Origin: Lepus europaeus
Taxonomy: Eukaryota > Chordata > Mammalia > Lagomorpha > Leporidae
Length of the DNA: 64,000 nt
Direction: 5' to 3'
Assembly: GCF_033115175.1 (NCBI RefSeq)
Contig: NC_084827.1
Span: forward strand, 180,938,388-181,002,387
In this document: positions 1-12,094 of the stretch, one piece after another
How positions within the stretch are numbered: position 1 is the stretch's first letter
How the letters are laid out: every line of letters begins with the position of its first letter
Position numbers and translations under genes: made by a program
Notes under the pieces: model-generated
The model's database searches: none
What the model saw: the letters and a program-made list of their open reading frames with translations, nothing else
What the model was told of the DNA's origin: nothing

Positions 1-59
1 CGTGTCACCAAAGGCGTCTACACCGCTCCAGGTGGTCCACAGTCAGGGCAGTCCCTACC

Positions 60-310
60 AAAATAGCAATGATGCTTTCACAGAACTTGAAAAAAAATCA
101 TTGTGTGGCAAAACAAAAGACCACAAATAGCCAAAACATCTTGGGCAAAGAGAACAAAGCAGCAGGTATCCTATTACCCGACTTTGAAATCTATTACAAA
201 CTACAGAAATTAAAACAGCGCAGTATTGGTATACAAAGGTACATACGGACCCACAGAGCAAAACAGAGACCTTGTGAGTAAACGCCCGGATGTCCAGACA
301 ACTGATTTGT
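60..310 (+). mobile_element. Ancient L1 ORF2 fragment, part 1
   Basis: Sequence such as AACAAAGCAGCAGGTATCC followed by CTATTACCCGACTTTG matches the 3' half of mammalian L1 ORF2 in sense orientation, with many stops. It continues after the inserted SINE at 648. Confidence 0.8.
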
Positions 311-647
311 TTAAGTGAATGCTTTTTTGAAAAATATTTATTTATTTATTTGAGAGGTAGAGTTACAGACAGAGGGAGAGAGAGAGAAAGGTCTTCCACC
401 TGCTTGTTCATAATAACCTCTGGCTGCAATGGTCAGAGCTGAGACAATCCGAAGCCAGGAGCTTCTTCTGGGTCTCGCACGTAGGTACAGGGGCTGAAGC
501 ACTTGAACCATCTTCCACTGCTTCCCCAGGCCAAAGCCAAGAGCTGGATCAGGGGAGGAGCAGCCAGGACACCAACCAGCGCCCCTATGAGATGCTGCAG
601 CTGCAGGTGGAGGCATAGCCCACTGTGCCACAGTGCCAGCCCTGCCC
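311..647 (-). mobile_element. C-repeat SINE in the old L1
   Basis: Reverse-orientation copy: ATTTATTTATTTGAGAGG at the left end, GA-rich tract, then the body, ending CCACAGTGCCAGCCC. The short duplication ACTGATTTGT/ACTGATGTTT flanks it. Confidence 0.9.
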
Positions 648-1890
648 ACTGATGTTTGACAAAGGTGCTAAGAATGTGCATTGGAAAAAGGACAGTCTTT
701 TCAATAAATGGTCCTGGGGAAACTGGATACCCACAGACAGAGGAATAAAACTGGATCCATCTCAACTTTAAAATAATTAAAGACCTAAAGGTAAGACCCG
801 GAACTTAGAAACTACCGGGAGAAGACTTAGGAGAGACACCGTGGAACATTTTAATGGCAAGGATTTTTTGGAGCAGATCCCCAAAGCATAGGAAACAAAA
901 GCAAAACTAGACAAGTGGGACTTAAACAAACTAAAAATCTTCTGAAAAGCCAACAATCGACAGAGTGAAGAGACGATCTGTAGGATGGGAGAAAATAATT
1001 ACAAGTTAGACATCTGACAAGGGATTAATAACCAGAATACATAAGGAACTAAAAGAATAAATCCGATGTCAACGTGGATAGTAGACCTAGACATCACTCA
1101 AATACCCACAGGTCCATGAAAAGATGCTCAACACATCTAATAACCAGGGAAATGCACATCGAAAGCACAGTGAGCTGTCAGCTCACTCTAGTTAGACCGG
1201 CTCTCACCAAACAGCCAAACAAGTGCTGGCGAGGACATGGAGCGAGGCGTAAGCACAGCCACTGTGGGAGACAGTGCAGACGTTCCTCAGAAAACTAAAA
1301 ATAGAAATGCCGCAGGCTCCAGCCACCCCTCTGCTGTGTGTATATCCGTGTCTGTCGTGGCCGTGGAAACCACCCACGTGTTCATCCACCAATGACTGGA
1401 TAAAGGAAACGGGGCACAGGGGAGCAGTGGAATACCACCCAGCCACGCGAGGGATGAAACCCTTACCGTGAGTGACACGGGCACAGGAAGACAAGTGTCA
1501 CATGAGCCCACTCACACGAAGTGTGAAGAAGATTCTCACAGGAGTCCAAGGCAGAACGGTGGCTCCCGGAGCTGGAGAGGGCAGTGGGGAGGGAAGGGGA
1601 TAAAGTGATAGGTACTAAGCTACAGTCACTAGAAGCAAGGAGTCCTGGTGTCCTATTGCACAGTAGCTGACTACAGAAAGTGATAATGAATCGCATAGTT
1701 CTCTCAAAAAGACTGGAGGAGAAGATTCGGGTATCTTAATCATGGAGCGATGTTCAACGTTTGAAGAGAGAGAGATGTTTGCCACAACTGGACGTTATTC
1801 AGTCAGTACATGTATGCAGAATCCCGTTACCCCATAAATGTGCATAATTTGCATGTGTCTGCTAAAAATAAATAGAAAAAGAAAAAAACA
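648..1890 (+). mobile_element. Ancient L1 fragment, part 2, with 3' end
   Basis: The L1 resumes with TTTGACAAAGGTGCTAAGAA and runs through the ORF2 end and an old 3' UTR (GATAAAGTGATAGGTACTAAG, later TTACCCCATAAATGTGCATAA) to an A-rich tail. Confidence 0.8.
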
Positions 1891-3169
1891 GTCACATTGT
1901 CGATAACAACGCCCAGAGCACGGTAGAAATTCAGCAAGTTCAAGCTCAATGCAGAAAAAGTGCACACGAGCACATTTGATTTGAAAGTAGCCCGAGAGGG
2001 CAGAGGCCGCCGTGCAGGGAACATGGAGAGCAAACTCACCAGGAATCCGCCCTGTGAACTCTTCCCCCAACGCCCGCCCTCGGGTCATCCCAGTTAGAAC
2101 GCAGAGCCCAGGAGCTGCCCAAGCCTGAGTGGTTTCCACGCGTGAGCCTGGGGAATCAAAACCGTGACTTTCCAACCTTTCCCGCACTCGAGTGTCACAG
2201 TGCATTCCTTACACTCAAGAAAGGCATTTCAGCAACACTTAGGTCTTAGGTCCCCAGGGACTCCCTGGTCTGCGCTCTCCGACCAGTCCCCAGGACACGC
2301 CCATCCCCTTGGTACTCTGTGCACCCCGGGACCCGCCACACTGGCGAGCGGGCCACTAGGCAATCCTTCCTTTTCCTCCCTCCAGCCTGGCCCAGAGGGA
2401 CCCAGAACAAGCACCTCATTCCATCAGACACAAGCTCCACGTGTCCACACGGGGCCGTGCCTCACACAAGCTCCACGTGTCCACACGGGGCCGTGCCTCA
2501 CACAAGCTCCACGTGTCCACACGGGGCCGTGCCTCACACAAGCTCCACGTGTGCACACGGGGCCGTGCCTCACTTCCTCTGTCCAGAAGAACACAGGTGT
2601 GCTCTTCCCCAGACCAGCACGTGGCGGGGCCTGCAGACTCTGTGCCGGGCTGAGCCCTGCCCGTGCTGTGGGCTGTGAGAAACACGACAAGTTCACTGTT
2701 CTACAGTTGTGGAAGTCAGAGCGGGTCTCACTGGGCGTGGGCAGAGCCGTGCTCCCTCCTCAAAGTTCTAGAGGGGGTTTGCTCCCCTGCCCTCCCAAGG
2801 AGGCTTGGGGCTGCCTTGTTCCTCATGGCTGCCATACAACTTGGAAGCCGGAAGCATCACACGGCCTTGAACTTGCTTCCTTCGTCTCATCACACCCTCG
2901 GGCCGTCTGGCTTCTTGGACCCTCTGGATAACCCAGGATAAACTCTACCCACGTTTGGCAAATGTAATTCTATTTGCAACTTTAATTCCTGTTGCAATGT
3001 CATGGAACAGACTCCAGGGGTTAGGATGTGGATATCCTGTGACGGGGTTGTCATTCCATGTATGAAGACAAGGCTGCGAAGCGAGCTTGCATTCAAACCC
3101 AAGTCCAGGTTCCTAGGGGTTAGCACACCCACATCCCACTCCTGACTCCCCCTTCCTACCGATGCGTGC
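1891..3169. other. Unique flank with a 36-bp minisatellite
   Basis: GC-moderate sequence with no splice-supported or recognisable coding region. The 255-aa plus-strand frame at 2164-2931 is kept open by the 36-bp repeat. Confidence 0.6.
2430..2573. repeat. Minisatellite, four 36-bp units
   Basis: Four nearly identical copies of a unit starting ACAAGCTCCACGTGTCC, at 2430, 2466, 2502 and 2538. Because 36 is a multiple of 3, every frame stays open through it. Confidence 0.97.
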
Positions 3170-3345
3170 CGTGGGGGCAGGGCTGCTGGCACAGGAACTG
3201 GGCTCCTGCCACCCACGTGGGAGTCCTGGACTGACTGCCACACTCCCGGCTCTGGCTTCAGCACCCACCCAGCCCCGGCCACGGCAGGCAATTGAGGATT
3301 GAGCCAACAAATGGCGCTCACTCTCTGTCAAATGCAATTACTTAA
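3170..3345 (+). mobile_element. Old lagomorph SINE fragment
   Basis: It contains the CCCACGTGGGAGTCCTGGAC and TGGCTTCAGC blocks, ending in CTCTCTGTCAAATGCAATTAC. Both ends are degraded. Confidence 0.6.
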
Positions 3346-5500
3346 CTAAGTAATTTGAACACAAGTCGAAGTACAACACGTGCTCTGCCCACCCCGCTCT
3401 GCCTGCCCGGCTGCTCTCTGCCTCGCAAGCGACCTCTGGACACCTGCAGCCTTCCGGCGACAGAGTCTCCTCATTCCTCACGGCCCGTCCAGGCTCTCCT
3501 CTCTGCCGTGGGACACTCCCCGGGTCGGTGGACATCAAGGTCACGTGGTTGAGCAAGCTTGCTCCCCGAGATTCGTCCAGTTTGCTCGCGAATGCGTGCA
3601 GGAGGGAGGACAGAGCCCAGCTGCTCCTTTGCGCCCTCCTGCCCCCAAAGCATAAAGACAGCAGCCCCGAGCTTTCTCCCGCAAGGAGGTTCCCTGTGTA
3701 CACAAGGACCAGCGGGCGCCTCCCCCACATCGCCCCTTTGCCACGTGGACCAGCGCCGCCTCCTCCCACTGTCCTCCCGGCCACGACCTCCTGCACATCC
3801 TCGTGTCCCCAGAGGGCCCCTAAAAACGCAGTGATTCCTTCGGGTGATCTAATCAGACCACCACCTGGACACCCTATGCCTACAAACACCTGTGCTCGCC
3901 AGGCTCGGGTGGGAGCGCTGTTCAGCTGTGGCCTCCTAACACCGGGACCTCCACCGCGCGGTTGCTGGGTACCGGTCCTGGATCCTGCTTCGGATGCATT
4001 TGTGGGACTGGACTGAGTGGAGCCCGAGGTAAGTATTTCTCCTTACTCCTCCAAAACGGTGATTTTACAGGCTCGGCCTCCTCGGTCAAGGTCCCTTCAC
4101 TCTCCCGCCACGTGTAGCCATGAAAATCGTGCCTTCTAAGTTTCTGTCCACAGCACTGTTAGAAATGTGGGACAGTCTGGAATTGGGGCAGAGTTCTGCA
4201 ATGCAGACCAAAAAAAGAAGAAAAAACCAGCCAGCCCTTTGGGCCACTGAGTCGGTTCCTTTGGACACCATGAGCACTTGCTGACCCGCTAACTGCTCTC
4301 GCCTCCGCCCCGCGCTTCCCAGCAAGTCCACGGTCGGTCGTAAAGAGCTGGCCGAGCGCCCTGATGAAGAACAGATGCTGCCCCGTGCCAACCACGTTCC
4401 CACGCGGCTGCTGCCAAAGAGGGAAGTGAGGTCTGCGGGCAGGGCAGCCGTCCCGAGGGCAGCTCTGAGCCCCACGTCTCCCACTGAGCGAAGTGCTCCG
4501 ACGAGTCCCCCTGTACGAGCCACAGATTTCTACCTCGTGGAAAGACGAGGAGAGCCTCACGACCAGGCCTGGCTTCTCTGCCTCTGGACACAGCCCTGGC
4601 CTTCCTCGGTTTCCCGGCCACAAAACGAACGGAGTGTTTGCTCACGAACTTCAGCTCACGAACTTGTGCTGTGAATGCAATAGACACACGCTGCAGAGCC
4701 GTGGCAGAGAGAACTCCAAAAGTGCACGGAAAAGTGAATGGAAGATAGGTTTGGGGGTGCACATTTAGCACAGCAGGTGCAACCCAGGACCCACGTGACA
4801 GGGCCTGCTTTGGTATCCAGCCCCACTTCCTGACACCAGCTCCTGCTAACGCAGACCCTGGGAGGCAGCAGTGAGGGACCCAGGCAGGAACGACCAGCAC
4901 CCAGCGCCCACCCACTGTGTGACCTGAGCCGCTCAAGTCCCAGACTCGACCTCCTCGCTCTGAAGTGGACTCACTGTTCCCTCCTCACCCCCGGGCCCCG
5001 CTCTGTAGGACTGCTGCAAGGACTCGGTGAGATCACACAACCGGCACTGCCCACCCCGAAGCCAAGCTGGACCACAGAGCTCCCCACACTCACAGCGACA
5101 GATGCTTTCCCTGGGGTGATCCATGGCTGATTCATACATGGAGGCCCCCGGGGCCCCCAGACGTTGCCTTTGATCGCAGCCATCACACTTGTGGTGCTGT
5201 CGGAGCCCCAGCACCACAGCCCGGCAGACCTACTCGTGGTTACAATACAACCCGGTACGATGCACAAGCCCTTCAGAACAGCGAGCTGTACTGTCTGGAT
5301 TCTCAAGGACAAAGTCCCCAGACGAGAAACCCTTCAAACGCCGCGTGTAGTGAGACCCCTCCCGCTTCAGCCGAAGACATTCCAGGACAAGTGCACGTCG
5401 CTTCCAGCTTCACGCCAATGTTTATAACACCTTTTGATAATGAGGATATGTGCTCTAGAATATCACAGGCAAATATTCATGATTTAAAATTTAAAAATGA
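3346..5500. other. Unique flank with a probable SINE relic and a MIR relic
   Basis: No gene seen. About 4765-4895 resembles a degraded lagomorph SINE (CCAGCTCCTGCTAACGCAGA and following). About 4910-5060 resembles a MIR element, with TGTGTGACC and CTCGGTGAGATCACACAA. Overlapping open frames on both strands reflect GC content. Confidence 0.45.
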
Positions 5501-5660
5501 GGGCTGGTGTTGTGGCATAGCAGGTCTCCGCCTGCAACACGGGCATCCCAGGGGGAGCACTGGTTCAAGGTTCAAGTCCCAGCTGCTCCACTCCCGATCC
5601 AGCTCCCGCTAACGTGCCTGGGAAAAGCACCAGGGGATGGCCCACGGCAGTGGCTCCTTC
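5501..5660 (+). mobile_element. C-repeat SINE, 3'-truncated
   Basis: The head, GGGCTGGTGTTGTGGCATAG, and the promoter B-box region, GGTTCAAGTCC, are present. The tail is lost. Confidence 0.75.
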
Positions 5661-5689
5661 CTGCCACACACAGGGACCTCGGGAAGTTC

Positions 5690-5990
5690 ATGGATGATGG
5701 CCATGATGGAGAGAGGGAGGTGGAGGTGGGGTGAGGGAACAGAGAGAGAGCTGCCATCCCCACTGCTCCACTCCCCAAATGTCCACAGTGGTGGGGCCTG
5801 GGCCAGGGTCAAGGCTGGGAGCCAGGAACACCATCCAGGTCTCCCACGTGGGTGGCAGGAACCCGGTCACCAGAGCCACCACTGTCCCAGGCTCTGCGTC
5901 ACAGGAAGCTGAGTCAGGAGCCAGGGCAGGGACTGGCACCCAGGGGTTCCCATGCGGCACCTGCACATTCTGACCACGAGGGTAGCACCC
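5690..5990 (-). mobile_element. Old SINE of the second lagomorph family, reverse
   Basis: A GA-rich tract leads into CCAAATGTCCACAGTG, then CTCCCACGTGGGTGGCAGGA and GGAAGCTGAGTCAGGAGCCA. The same body occurs at 45908-46217. Confidence 0.65.
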
Positions 5991-6077
5991 ACTCTGTGTC
6001 CTTTTTGTAGTTTTGCTCAAAATGTCTGGGCTCCCAAAAGGCAATGCTTTAATATAGCCTGCATCACCAGGAAGGCC

Positions 6078-6378
6078 CTCACCAGCCCCCACCCCGTCAA
6101 CAGAGAGCTCTGTCCTGGCACTCACCAGCCCCCACCCCGTCAACAGAGCCCTCTGTCCTGGCCCTCACCAGCCCCCACCCCGTCAACAGAGCCCTCTGTC
6201 CTGGCACTCACCAGCCCCCACCCCGTCAACAGAGCCCTCTGTCCTGGCATTCACCAGCCCCCACCCCGTCAACAGAGCCCTCTGTCCTGGCACTCACCAG
6301 CCCCCACCCCGTCAACAGAGCCCTCTGTCCTGGCCCTCACCAGCCCCCACCCCGTCAACAGAGAGCTCTGTCCTGGCA
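6078..6378. repeat. Minisatellite, seven 43-bp units
   Basis: Copies start at 6078, 6121, 6164, 6207, 6250, 6293 and 6336 with CTCACCAGCCCCCACCCCGT. Variation is limited to GAGAGC/GAGCCC and the CACT/CATT/CCCT ends. Confidence 0.97.
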
Positions 6379-6412
6379 TTCACCACGAAGGGCTCCTCAT
6401 TGCCACAGGTCA

Positions 6413-6550
6413 CATGCACGCACACACACACACGTGCACACGTGCACACACACATGCACACACACTCGTACACATGCACACATGCACACGCACACACACG
6501 TGCACACACATACGTGCACATACAAAGTGCTTCCTCATTGCACAGGTCTC

Positions 6551-6586
<36 letters not shown>

Positions 6587-6590
6587 TATG
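6413..6590. repeat. CA-rich and CT/CA microsatellites
   Basis: An interrupted (CA)n tract with GTGCACA variants to about 6525, then (CT)n followed by (CA)n at 6550-6590. Confidence 0.95.
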
Positions 6591-7434
6591 ATCCCAGCGT
6601 GTTAAATACACACAACATAAAACTTAGCCTTTAACCCTGAGTTCACAGTTCAGCGGCATTCAGCACACTCATCGCTGTGAACCATCACCTCCTCCATCTC
6701 CCCAGACGGACCCCCCTCCAGCAGACACCTCCTGCCCATCCGCCCCTCACCCCAGCCCCAGGAAACCCCACTTTGCTTTCTGTCTCTGTCAGTTTGACTA
6801 CTGTAAGTGCAGACTCTGAGAGGAGCCATGCCGTATTTGCCCTTTTGTGGCTGGCTCATTTCACTTCCCTAAAAGATTAATCCTGGGACCGGCGCTGTGG
6901 CGCACAGGGTTAACGCCCTGGCCTGAAGCACTGGCATCCCATATGGGCACCGGTTCTAGTCCCGGCTGCTCCACTTCCGATCCAGCTCTCTGCTGTGGCC
7001 TGGGAAAGCCGTGGAAGATGGCCCAAGTCCCTGGGCCCCTGCACCCACATTCAGGCCCTGGGGGAAGCTCCTGGCTCCTGGCTCCTGGCTCCAGATTGGC
7101 ACAGCTCCAGCCGTTGCGGCCATCCAGGCAGTGAACCAGTGGATCACTCTGTCTCTACCTCTCTGTCTCTACCTCTCTCTGTAACTCTTTCAAATAAATA
7201 AAATGAATCTTTAAAAAAAATAAAAATAAAAAATTGATCCGTGTTGCCACGTGGTCAGACTTGTTAAGGCTGAGTTACAGTCCATTGCCTGTAGATGCCA
7301 CGTTTCTCCTGTCCACTCACACACCCAGGGCCGTCGTTAACGTGGAGGGATCTCTCCTGGTATAAACAGTCATAGCCGTTTCCACAAAGAAACCTGGTTT
7401 CTCCATTTCAGCATCAGGTGCCAGCATCAGCGTG
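6591..7434. mobile_element. Ancient L1-type repeat, split by a SINE
   Basis: CAGTTCAGCGGCATTCAGCA, GTGAACCATCACCTCC, and TTGACTACTGTAAGTGCAGA belong to a common old mammalian interspersed repeat, probably L1-derived. The match resumes after the SINE with TTGATCCGTGTTGCCACGTG. The family name is from memory. Confidence 0.5.
6885..7233 (+). mobile_element. C-repeat SINE, full length
   Basis: Head GGGACCGGCGCTGTGGCGCA, B-box GGTTCTAGTCCC, TC-rich tract, AAATAAATAAAATGAATC and an A tail. It splits the old repeat around it. Confidence 0.93.
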
Positions 7435-7984
7435 ATCTCAGCCACGGGATTTCATGGCTTGGAAAAACTTGCTTCTGGCTAGAAAAGAGTCGCTGAAGAA
7501 ATGGCCGCCTGCCAAGGCCGCCCCAGCGCTCCGCCCGCTGACCAGCGCCGCTGCGTCGGCTGCGCGTGACTGCCGAGCCCTGCTCTCTTGTTTGCGTGAT
7601 CTGGTCAGTTCCCAGCCGCTCGACAGAGTGCAGAGAGGATAAATTGCAGGCTTTTTCAGAAGATGTGGGGTTTTCATGTAGCATCGGAAATAGGGTTTTG
7701 CAGGATGGCTGGAGTCACAGAATCTGGTAGACCAGTTATAACTCAAAAGGAAAAAGTGAACAGGCGAGTTTATCAGTGACTCATAACGGGATGAAGAGAG
7801 GCCTTTGGAAGAGTGGTGAAATCCCTGTGGGAGTTTGCAAACACGATCCTCTAAACGACCTTGACAGAGACTCCAGAGCAGCACGTTGTGTTCTGTGACC
7901 CCAGGTAAGGCCAAATCCAGTATCCCAAAAAATAATTTCATCTCAGGGTCATCCTGCTTTGAGTAGTTTATGAGTAGACTAAAT
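7435..7984. other. Unique flank, nothing recognised
   Basis: The open frames at 7438-7941 (minus) and 7454-7642 (plus) resemble no family I know and have no splice or promoter support. Confidence 0.4.
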
Positions 7985-8644
7985 TTTCAAAATAATAAAG
8001 AAAATTTCAAAGGACTCAACAGAGCCTTAGATTTGAGATATAAAGGTCCGCTTTGAGGCAAATAGTCAAACTGTCAAAAATTTAAGACAAGGAGAGCTTT
8101 CTAGAAACAGCAGGAAAAAAAAAGCACCAAGTCACGTTTAAGGGAATCTTCTCACTAGACCAACAGTTGGCATTTTTCCTTTCAGAAACCCTGTAGGCCA
8201 GGAGAGAACAGGGTAACATTGTTTAGAAAAATGCTTCCCGCTGAGAATAGTATACCCAGCAAAACTATCCTCTGGGCATGACGGAGAAATAAAGTCTAAG
8301 AGAGGCAAAAATAGAAAATTAAACCCCACCAGACTGGGCCTTGCAAAAAAATATATATATATATTTAACAAAGTCCTCCACTTAAAAGTAAAAGGAAGAT
8401 AATTACCAACACAAAACTACATGAACGTATCAAACCTACCAGTACAGCAGATACACAAAAGAGAAAAAGGAAGAGTTAACACAGAAAACCACACCACCAC
8501 ACAGATTAGCAACAAATAAATGGAAAGGAACACAGTGCACGAAACAACCAGAAAACTAATTAACAAAATGAAAGGAGTCTTTGCATTCCAATAATAACCT
8601 TGACTATAAATAGATTAAGTTCCCAGATTAAAAGATATGGGTTG
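7985..8644 (+). mobile_element. Large ancient L1, block 1
   Basis: Typical L1 sequence upstream of ORF2: GAATAGTATACCCAGCAAAA, AATAATAACCTTGACTATAA, AGATTAAAAGATATGG. Stops in all frames. It continues after each nested insertion to about 13800. Confidence 0.85.
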
Positions 8645-8987
8645 GGCTGGCGCCGTGGCTCAACAGGCTAATCCTCCGCCTTGCGGCACCGGCACACCGG
8701 GTTCTAGTCCCGGTCGGGGCACCGATCCTGTCCCGGTTGCCCCTCTTCCAGGCCAGCTCTCTGCTGTGGCCCGGGAGTGCAGTGGAGGATGGCCCAAGTG
8801 CTTGGGCCCTGCACCCCATGGGAGACCAGGAGAAGCACCTGGCTCCTGCCATCAGAACAGCGCGGTGCGCCGGCCGCAGCGCGCTACTGCGGCGGCCATT
8901 GGAGGGTGAACCAACGGCAAAAGGAAGACCTTTCTCTCTGTCTCTCTCTCTCTCACTGTCCACTCTGCCTGTCAAAAAAAAAAAAAT
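8645..8987 (+). mobile_element. C-repeat SINE, young subtype, with TSD
   Basis: Subtype with CTAATCCTCCGCCTTGCGGC and GGGTTCTAGTCCCGGTCGGG. A perfect 13-bp duplication AGATATGGGTTGG lies at 8633-8645 and 8988-9000. Confidence 0.95.
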
Positions 8988-9980
8988 AGATATGGGTTGG
9001 CTGAATGGATATAAAAAGAAGCCCCATAACCCTACCTACACTTACCTCACTGGTACAAACCCACATCAACCAAAGTGAAGGACAGAAAAAGACATTCTAT
9101 ACAAACAGAATCAAAACAAGCAGTTGTGTCAGATAAAAAAGACTTTAAGTCAAAAACTGTAAAAATAGACAAAGAATGTTGCTATATGATAATTAAGTTG
9201 CCAATTCAACAAGAGGATCTAGTTATAAAATATACACACACCCAACATCAATATACCCAATTATATAAAGCTAACAGTGTCAGATAAAAAGGGAGTGAAA
9301 CACATCAATATAGTAATAGTTGGTTATTTCAACACTGCACTTTTATCATAAAAAATCAACAAAGCAATATTGGAATTAAAGTATATTATAGGCAAAATGG
9401 ACTTAATAGACATTTATAAAACATTCCATCCCAACAGCTGCAGATTACACGTTCTTCCCATCAGCACATGGAAGATTCTCCAGGAGAGACCACACGCAGG
9501 GCCACAGCACGGTCTCAACAAACTTGAAAATGTAGAAATCATACCATGTATTTTCTCCATCCATATGAGATAAAACTAGAAATCAGTAACAAGAGTAACT
9601 TTAGAAATTGCACAGACACATGGGAACTGAACCACGTGCCCTAGAATAAACTAGAAGTTTACAAAGAAATAAAAAGAAAACCTAAAATATTTTCAAAATA
9701 AATAAAAATGAACATACAACATACTAAAACCTATGAGATACAGGAAAATCAATACTAACATGGAGGCTTATAACAGGAACTGCCTACATTGAAAATTGGA
9801 ATGATATCAAACAAGCTAACAATGCAACTCAAGGAACCACAAAAGTGAGCACACACCAAACTTGAAATGAGCAAAAGGAAAGAAATAACAAATATCAGAG
9901 AAGAAATAAATGAAATAATGACCAAAAAATTACCAAAAACCAACAAAACAAGACTTGTCATTTTTAAAAAGATAAAAATC
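8988..9980 (+). mobile_element. Large ancient L1, block 2
   Basis: The L1 resumes at GGCTGAATGGATATAAAAAG and runs through ORF2 endonuclease-side sequence, with many stops. Confidence 0.85.
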
Positions 9981-10983
9981 CATGCCTGAAATACTCTCAT
10001 GGGCTTTTTAGCCAGATCTGAAGGCCTAAAGGGCTGATTCTGAGGCCAGAGTGCTGTTTAGGACATCTGCCATTCTATGAGTCTGCTGTGTATCCTGCTT
10101 CCCACATTGGCTCGTTCTCTCCTTTTTAATTCTATCAGTTAGTATTAGCAGACACTAGTCTTCTTTACGTGATCCCTTTGAAAGCCAAGACACTGTGTCA
10201 AAAAAAAAAACTAAATGAAAGATCTCTGTGAGTGAGATCCCAGCAGAAAGAACAGGCCATCAAAGAAGAAGGTGCCAGCGCCGCGGCTCAATAGGCTAAT
10301 CCTCCGCCTTGCGGCGCCGGCACACTGGGTTCTAGTCCCGGTCAAGGCGCTGGATTCCATCCTGGTTGCCCCTCTTCCAGGCCAGCTCTCTGCTGTGGCC
10401 AGGGAGTGCAGTGGAGGATGGCCCAAGTGCTTTGGCCCTGTACCCCATGGGAGAGCAGGAGAACCACCTGGCTCCTGCCATCAGATCAGCGCGGTGCACC
10501 AGCCGCAGCACGCCAGCCACGGTGGCCACTGGAGGGTGAACCAACGGCAAAAAGGAAGACCTTTCTCTCTGTCTCTCTCTCTCTCTCTCACTGTCCACTC
10601 TGCCTGTCAAAAAAACAAACAAACAAACAAACAAAAGTGTCAATTGTTAAGTCAACAACAGGAGTCACTGTGCACTTACTCCCCATGTAGGATCTCTGTC
10701 CTTAATGTGTTGTCCAATGTGAATTAATGCTATAACTAGTACTCAAACAGTACTTTACACTTTGTGTTTCTGTGTGGGTACAAACTGTTGAAATCTTAAC
10801 TTAATATATACTAAATTGATCTTCTGTATATAAAGATAATTGAAAATGAATCTTGATGTGAATGGGATGGGAGAGGGAGCGGGAGATGGGAGGGTTGTGG
10901 GTGGGAGGGAAGCAATGGTGGGGGGAAGCCACTGTAGTCCAAAAGCTGTACTTTGGAAATTTATATTTATTAAATAAAAGTTA
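9981..10983 (+). mobile_element. Rabbit-type L1 3' UTR, 5'-truncated, nested in the old L1
   Basis: GGCTGATTCTGAGGCCAGAG and AATTGAAAATGAATCTTGAT, then a G-rich run and AAATAAAAGTT, are the 3' end of the rabbit L1. The 15-bp duplication AAAAAGATAAAAATC flanks it at about 9966-9980 and 10984-10998. A SINE sits inside it. Confidence 0.85.
10271..10634 (+). mobile_element. C-repeat SINE inside the young L1
   Basis: Young subtype with GCGCCGGCACACTGGG and tail (AAAC)n. It interrupts the rabbit L1 3' UTR, so it is younger still. Confidence 0.93.
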
Positions 10984-11007
10984 AAAAAGATAAAAATCAA
11001 AAAGCCT

Positions 11008-11332
11008 GGGGCAGCACTGTAGCATAACAGGTCAAGCCACCACCTGCAATGCCAGCGTCCAGTGTGGCCACCAGGTCAGGGCCAGGCTGCTCCATTTCTG
11101 ATCCAGCTTCCTGCCACTGTGCCTGGGAAAGCAGCGGGAAATGACTCCAGCGCTTGGAACTCTGCCGCTCACATGGGAGGCCTGGAAGAAGCTCCCGCTT
11201 TGACCTGGCCCAGCTGTGGCTATTGTGGCCATCTAGGGGTTAAACTAGCAGATAAAAGATCTCTCTCTCTCTCTCTCTCTCCCCCCACCCCCCGTCTCTC
11301 TCTGAACTGCCTTTCAAATACAAGTAAAAAAT
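11008..11332 (+). mobile_element. C-repeat SINE with TSD
   Basis: Diverged head GGGGCAGCACTGTAGCATAA, CT tract and A-rich end. The duplication ATCAAAAAGCCT/ATCAACAAGCCT is at 10996-11007 and 11333-11344. Confidence 0.9.
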
Positions 11333-12094
11333 ATCAACAAGCCTTTACCTGGACTAACCAAGAAAAAGACAGAAGACCCAAACAAGTAAAACCAGAGCTG
11401 ACGAAGAGACATCACAGTTGCCATCGCAGAAATGAACAATATGCCAACAAGTTAGAAAATCTGGGAAAAATGAATGAATTCCTGGACATATACAACCTAC
11501 CAATATTAAACCATGAAGACACAGAACACCAGAATTTACCGACAGTAACAAAATTAAGTCTCCAACAACAACAAAAACAGAAGATCTGGATGATTCGTTG
11601 CTGAATTTTTGCCAAACTTGTAAAGAACTAACACCAATTCTTCTCAAACTGTTGCCAAAAATGGAAAGGAAGGACTCTTCCAGGCCCATCCCACAGGCCT
11701 TACCGTGAGAGCCAAAGATGGTAACAACCAGACAACAGCACAACGGAAGGACAGCAGGCACCAACACCCCTCGTGAACACAGATGCAAAAATCCTCAACA
11801 AAACACTCGCAGATTGAATCTGACTGCCCCTCAAAACATGATTCACTGTGTTCAAGTGGGATTGACTCCAGGGCTGCAAGGCGAGGTGAACATAAGTGGA
11901 CAAATCAATAAACACATCACAACAGAACAAAGGCAAAAACCACATGACCATCTCAATAGGCTGGGGAAAAGAATTCATTGAAATTGAACTTCCTTGCACG
12001 ATACAAAATAATAATAATATTTTTAAAAAATAATAATAAAAACCTCAATGGAGCGAGTGTAGAAGGAATTTGCCTCAATACAATAAAGCACAGT
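11333..12094 (+). mobile_element. Large ancient L1, block 3 (ORF2)
   Basis: CCTGGACTAACCAAGAAAAA and later ORF2 sequence in order, decayed. The shadow frames here are not genes. Confidence 0.85.

Noticed and set aside
2430..2573. Possible CRISPR-like array (regular repeats)
   Set aside because: The units are tandem with no unique spacers, and the DNA is clearly mammalian.
2164..2931. 255-aa plus-strand frame with a 12-residue repeat
   Set aside because: The repeat is the 36-bp minisatellite. The rest has no recognisable domain.
8645..8987. tRNA gene suggested by the B-box GGTTCTAGTCC in many places
   Set aside because: The motif belongs to the tRNA-derived head of C-repeat SINEs; a cloverleaf is not preserved and target duplications mark retroposition.
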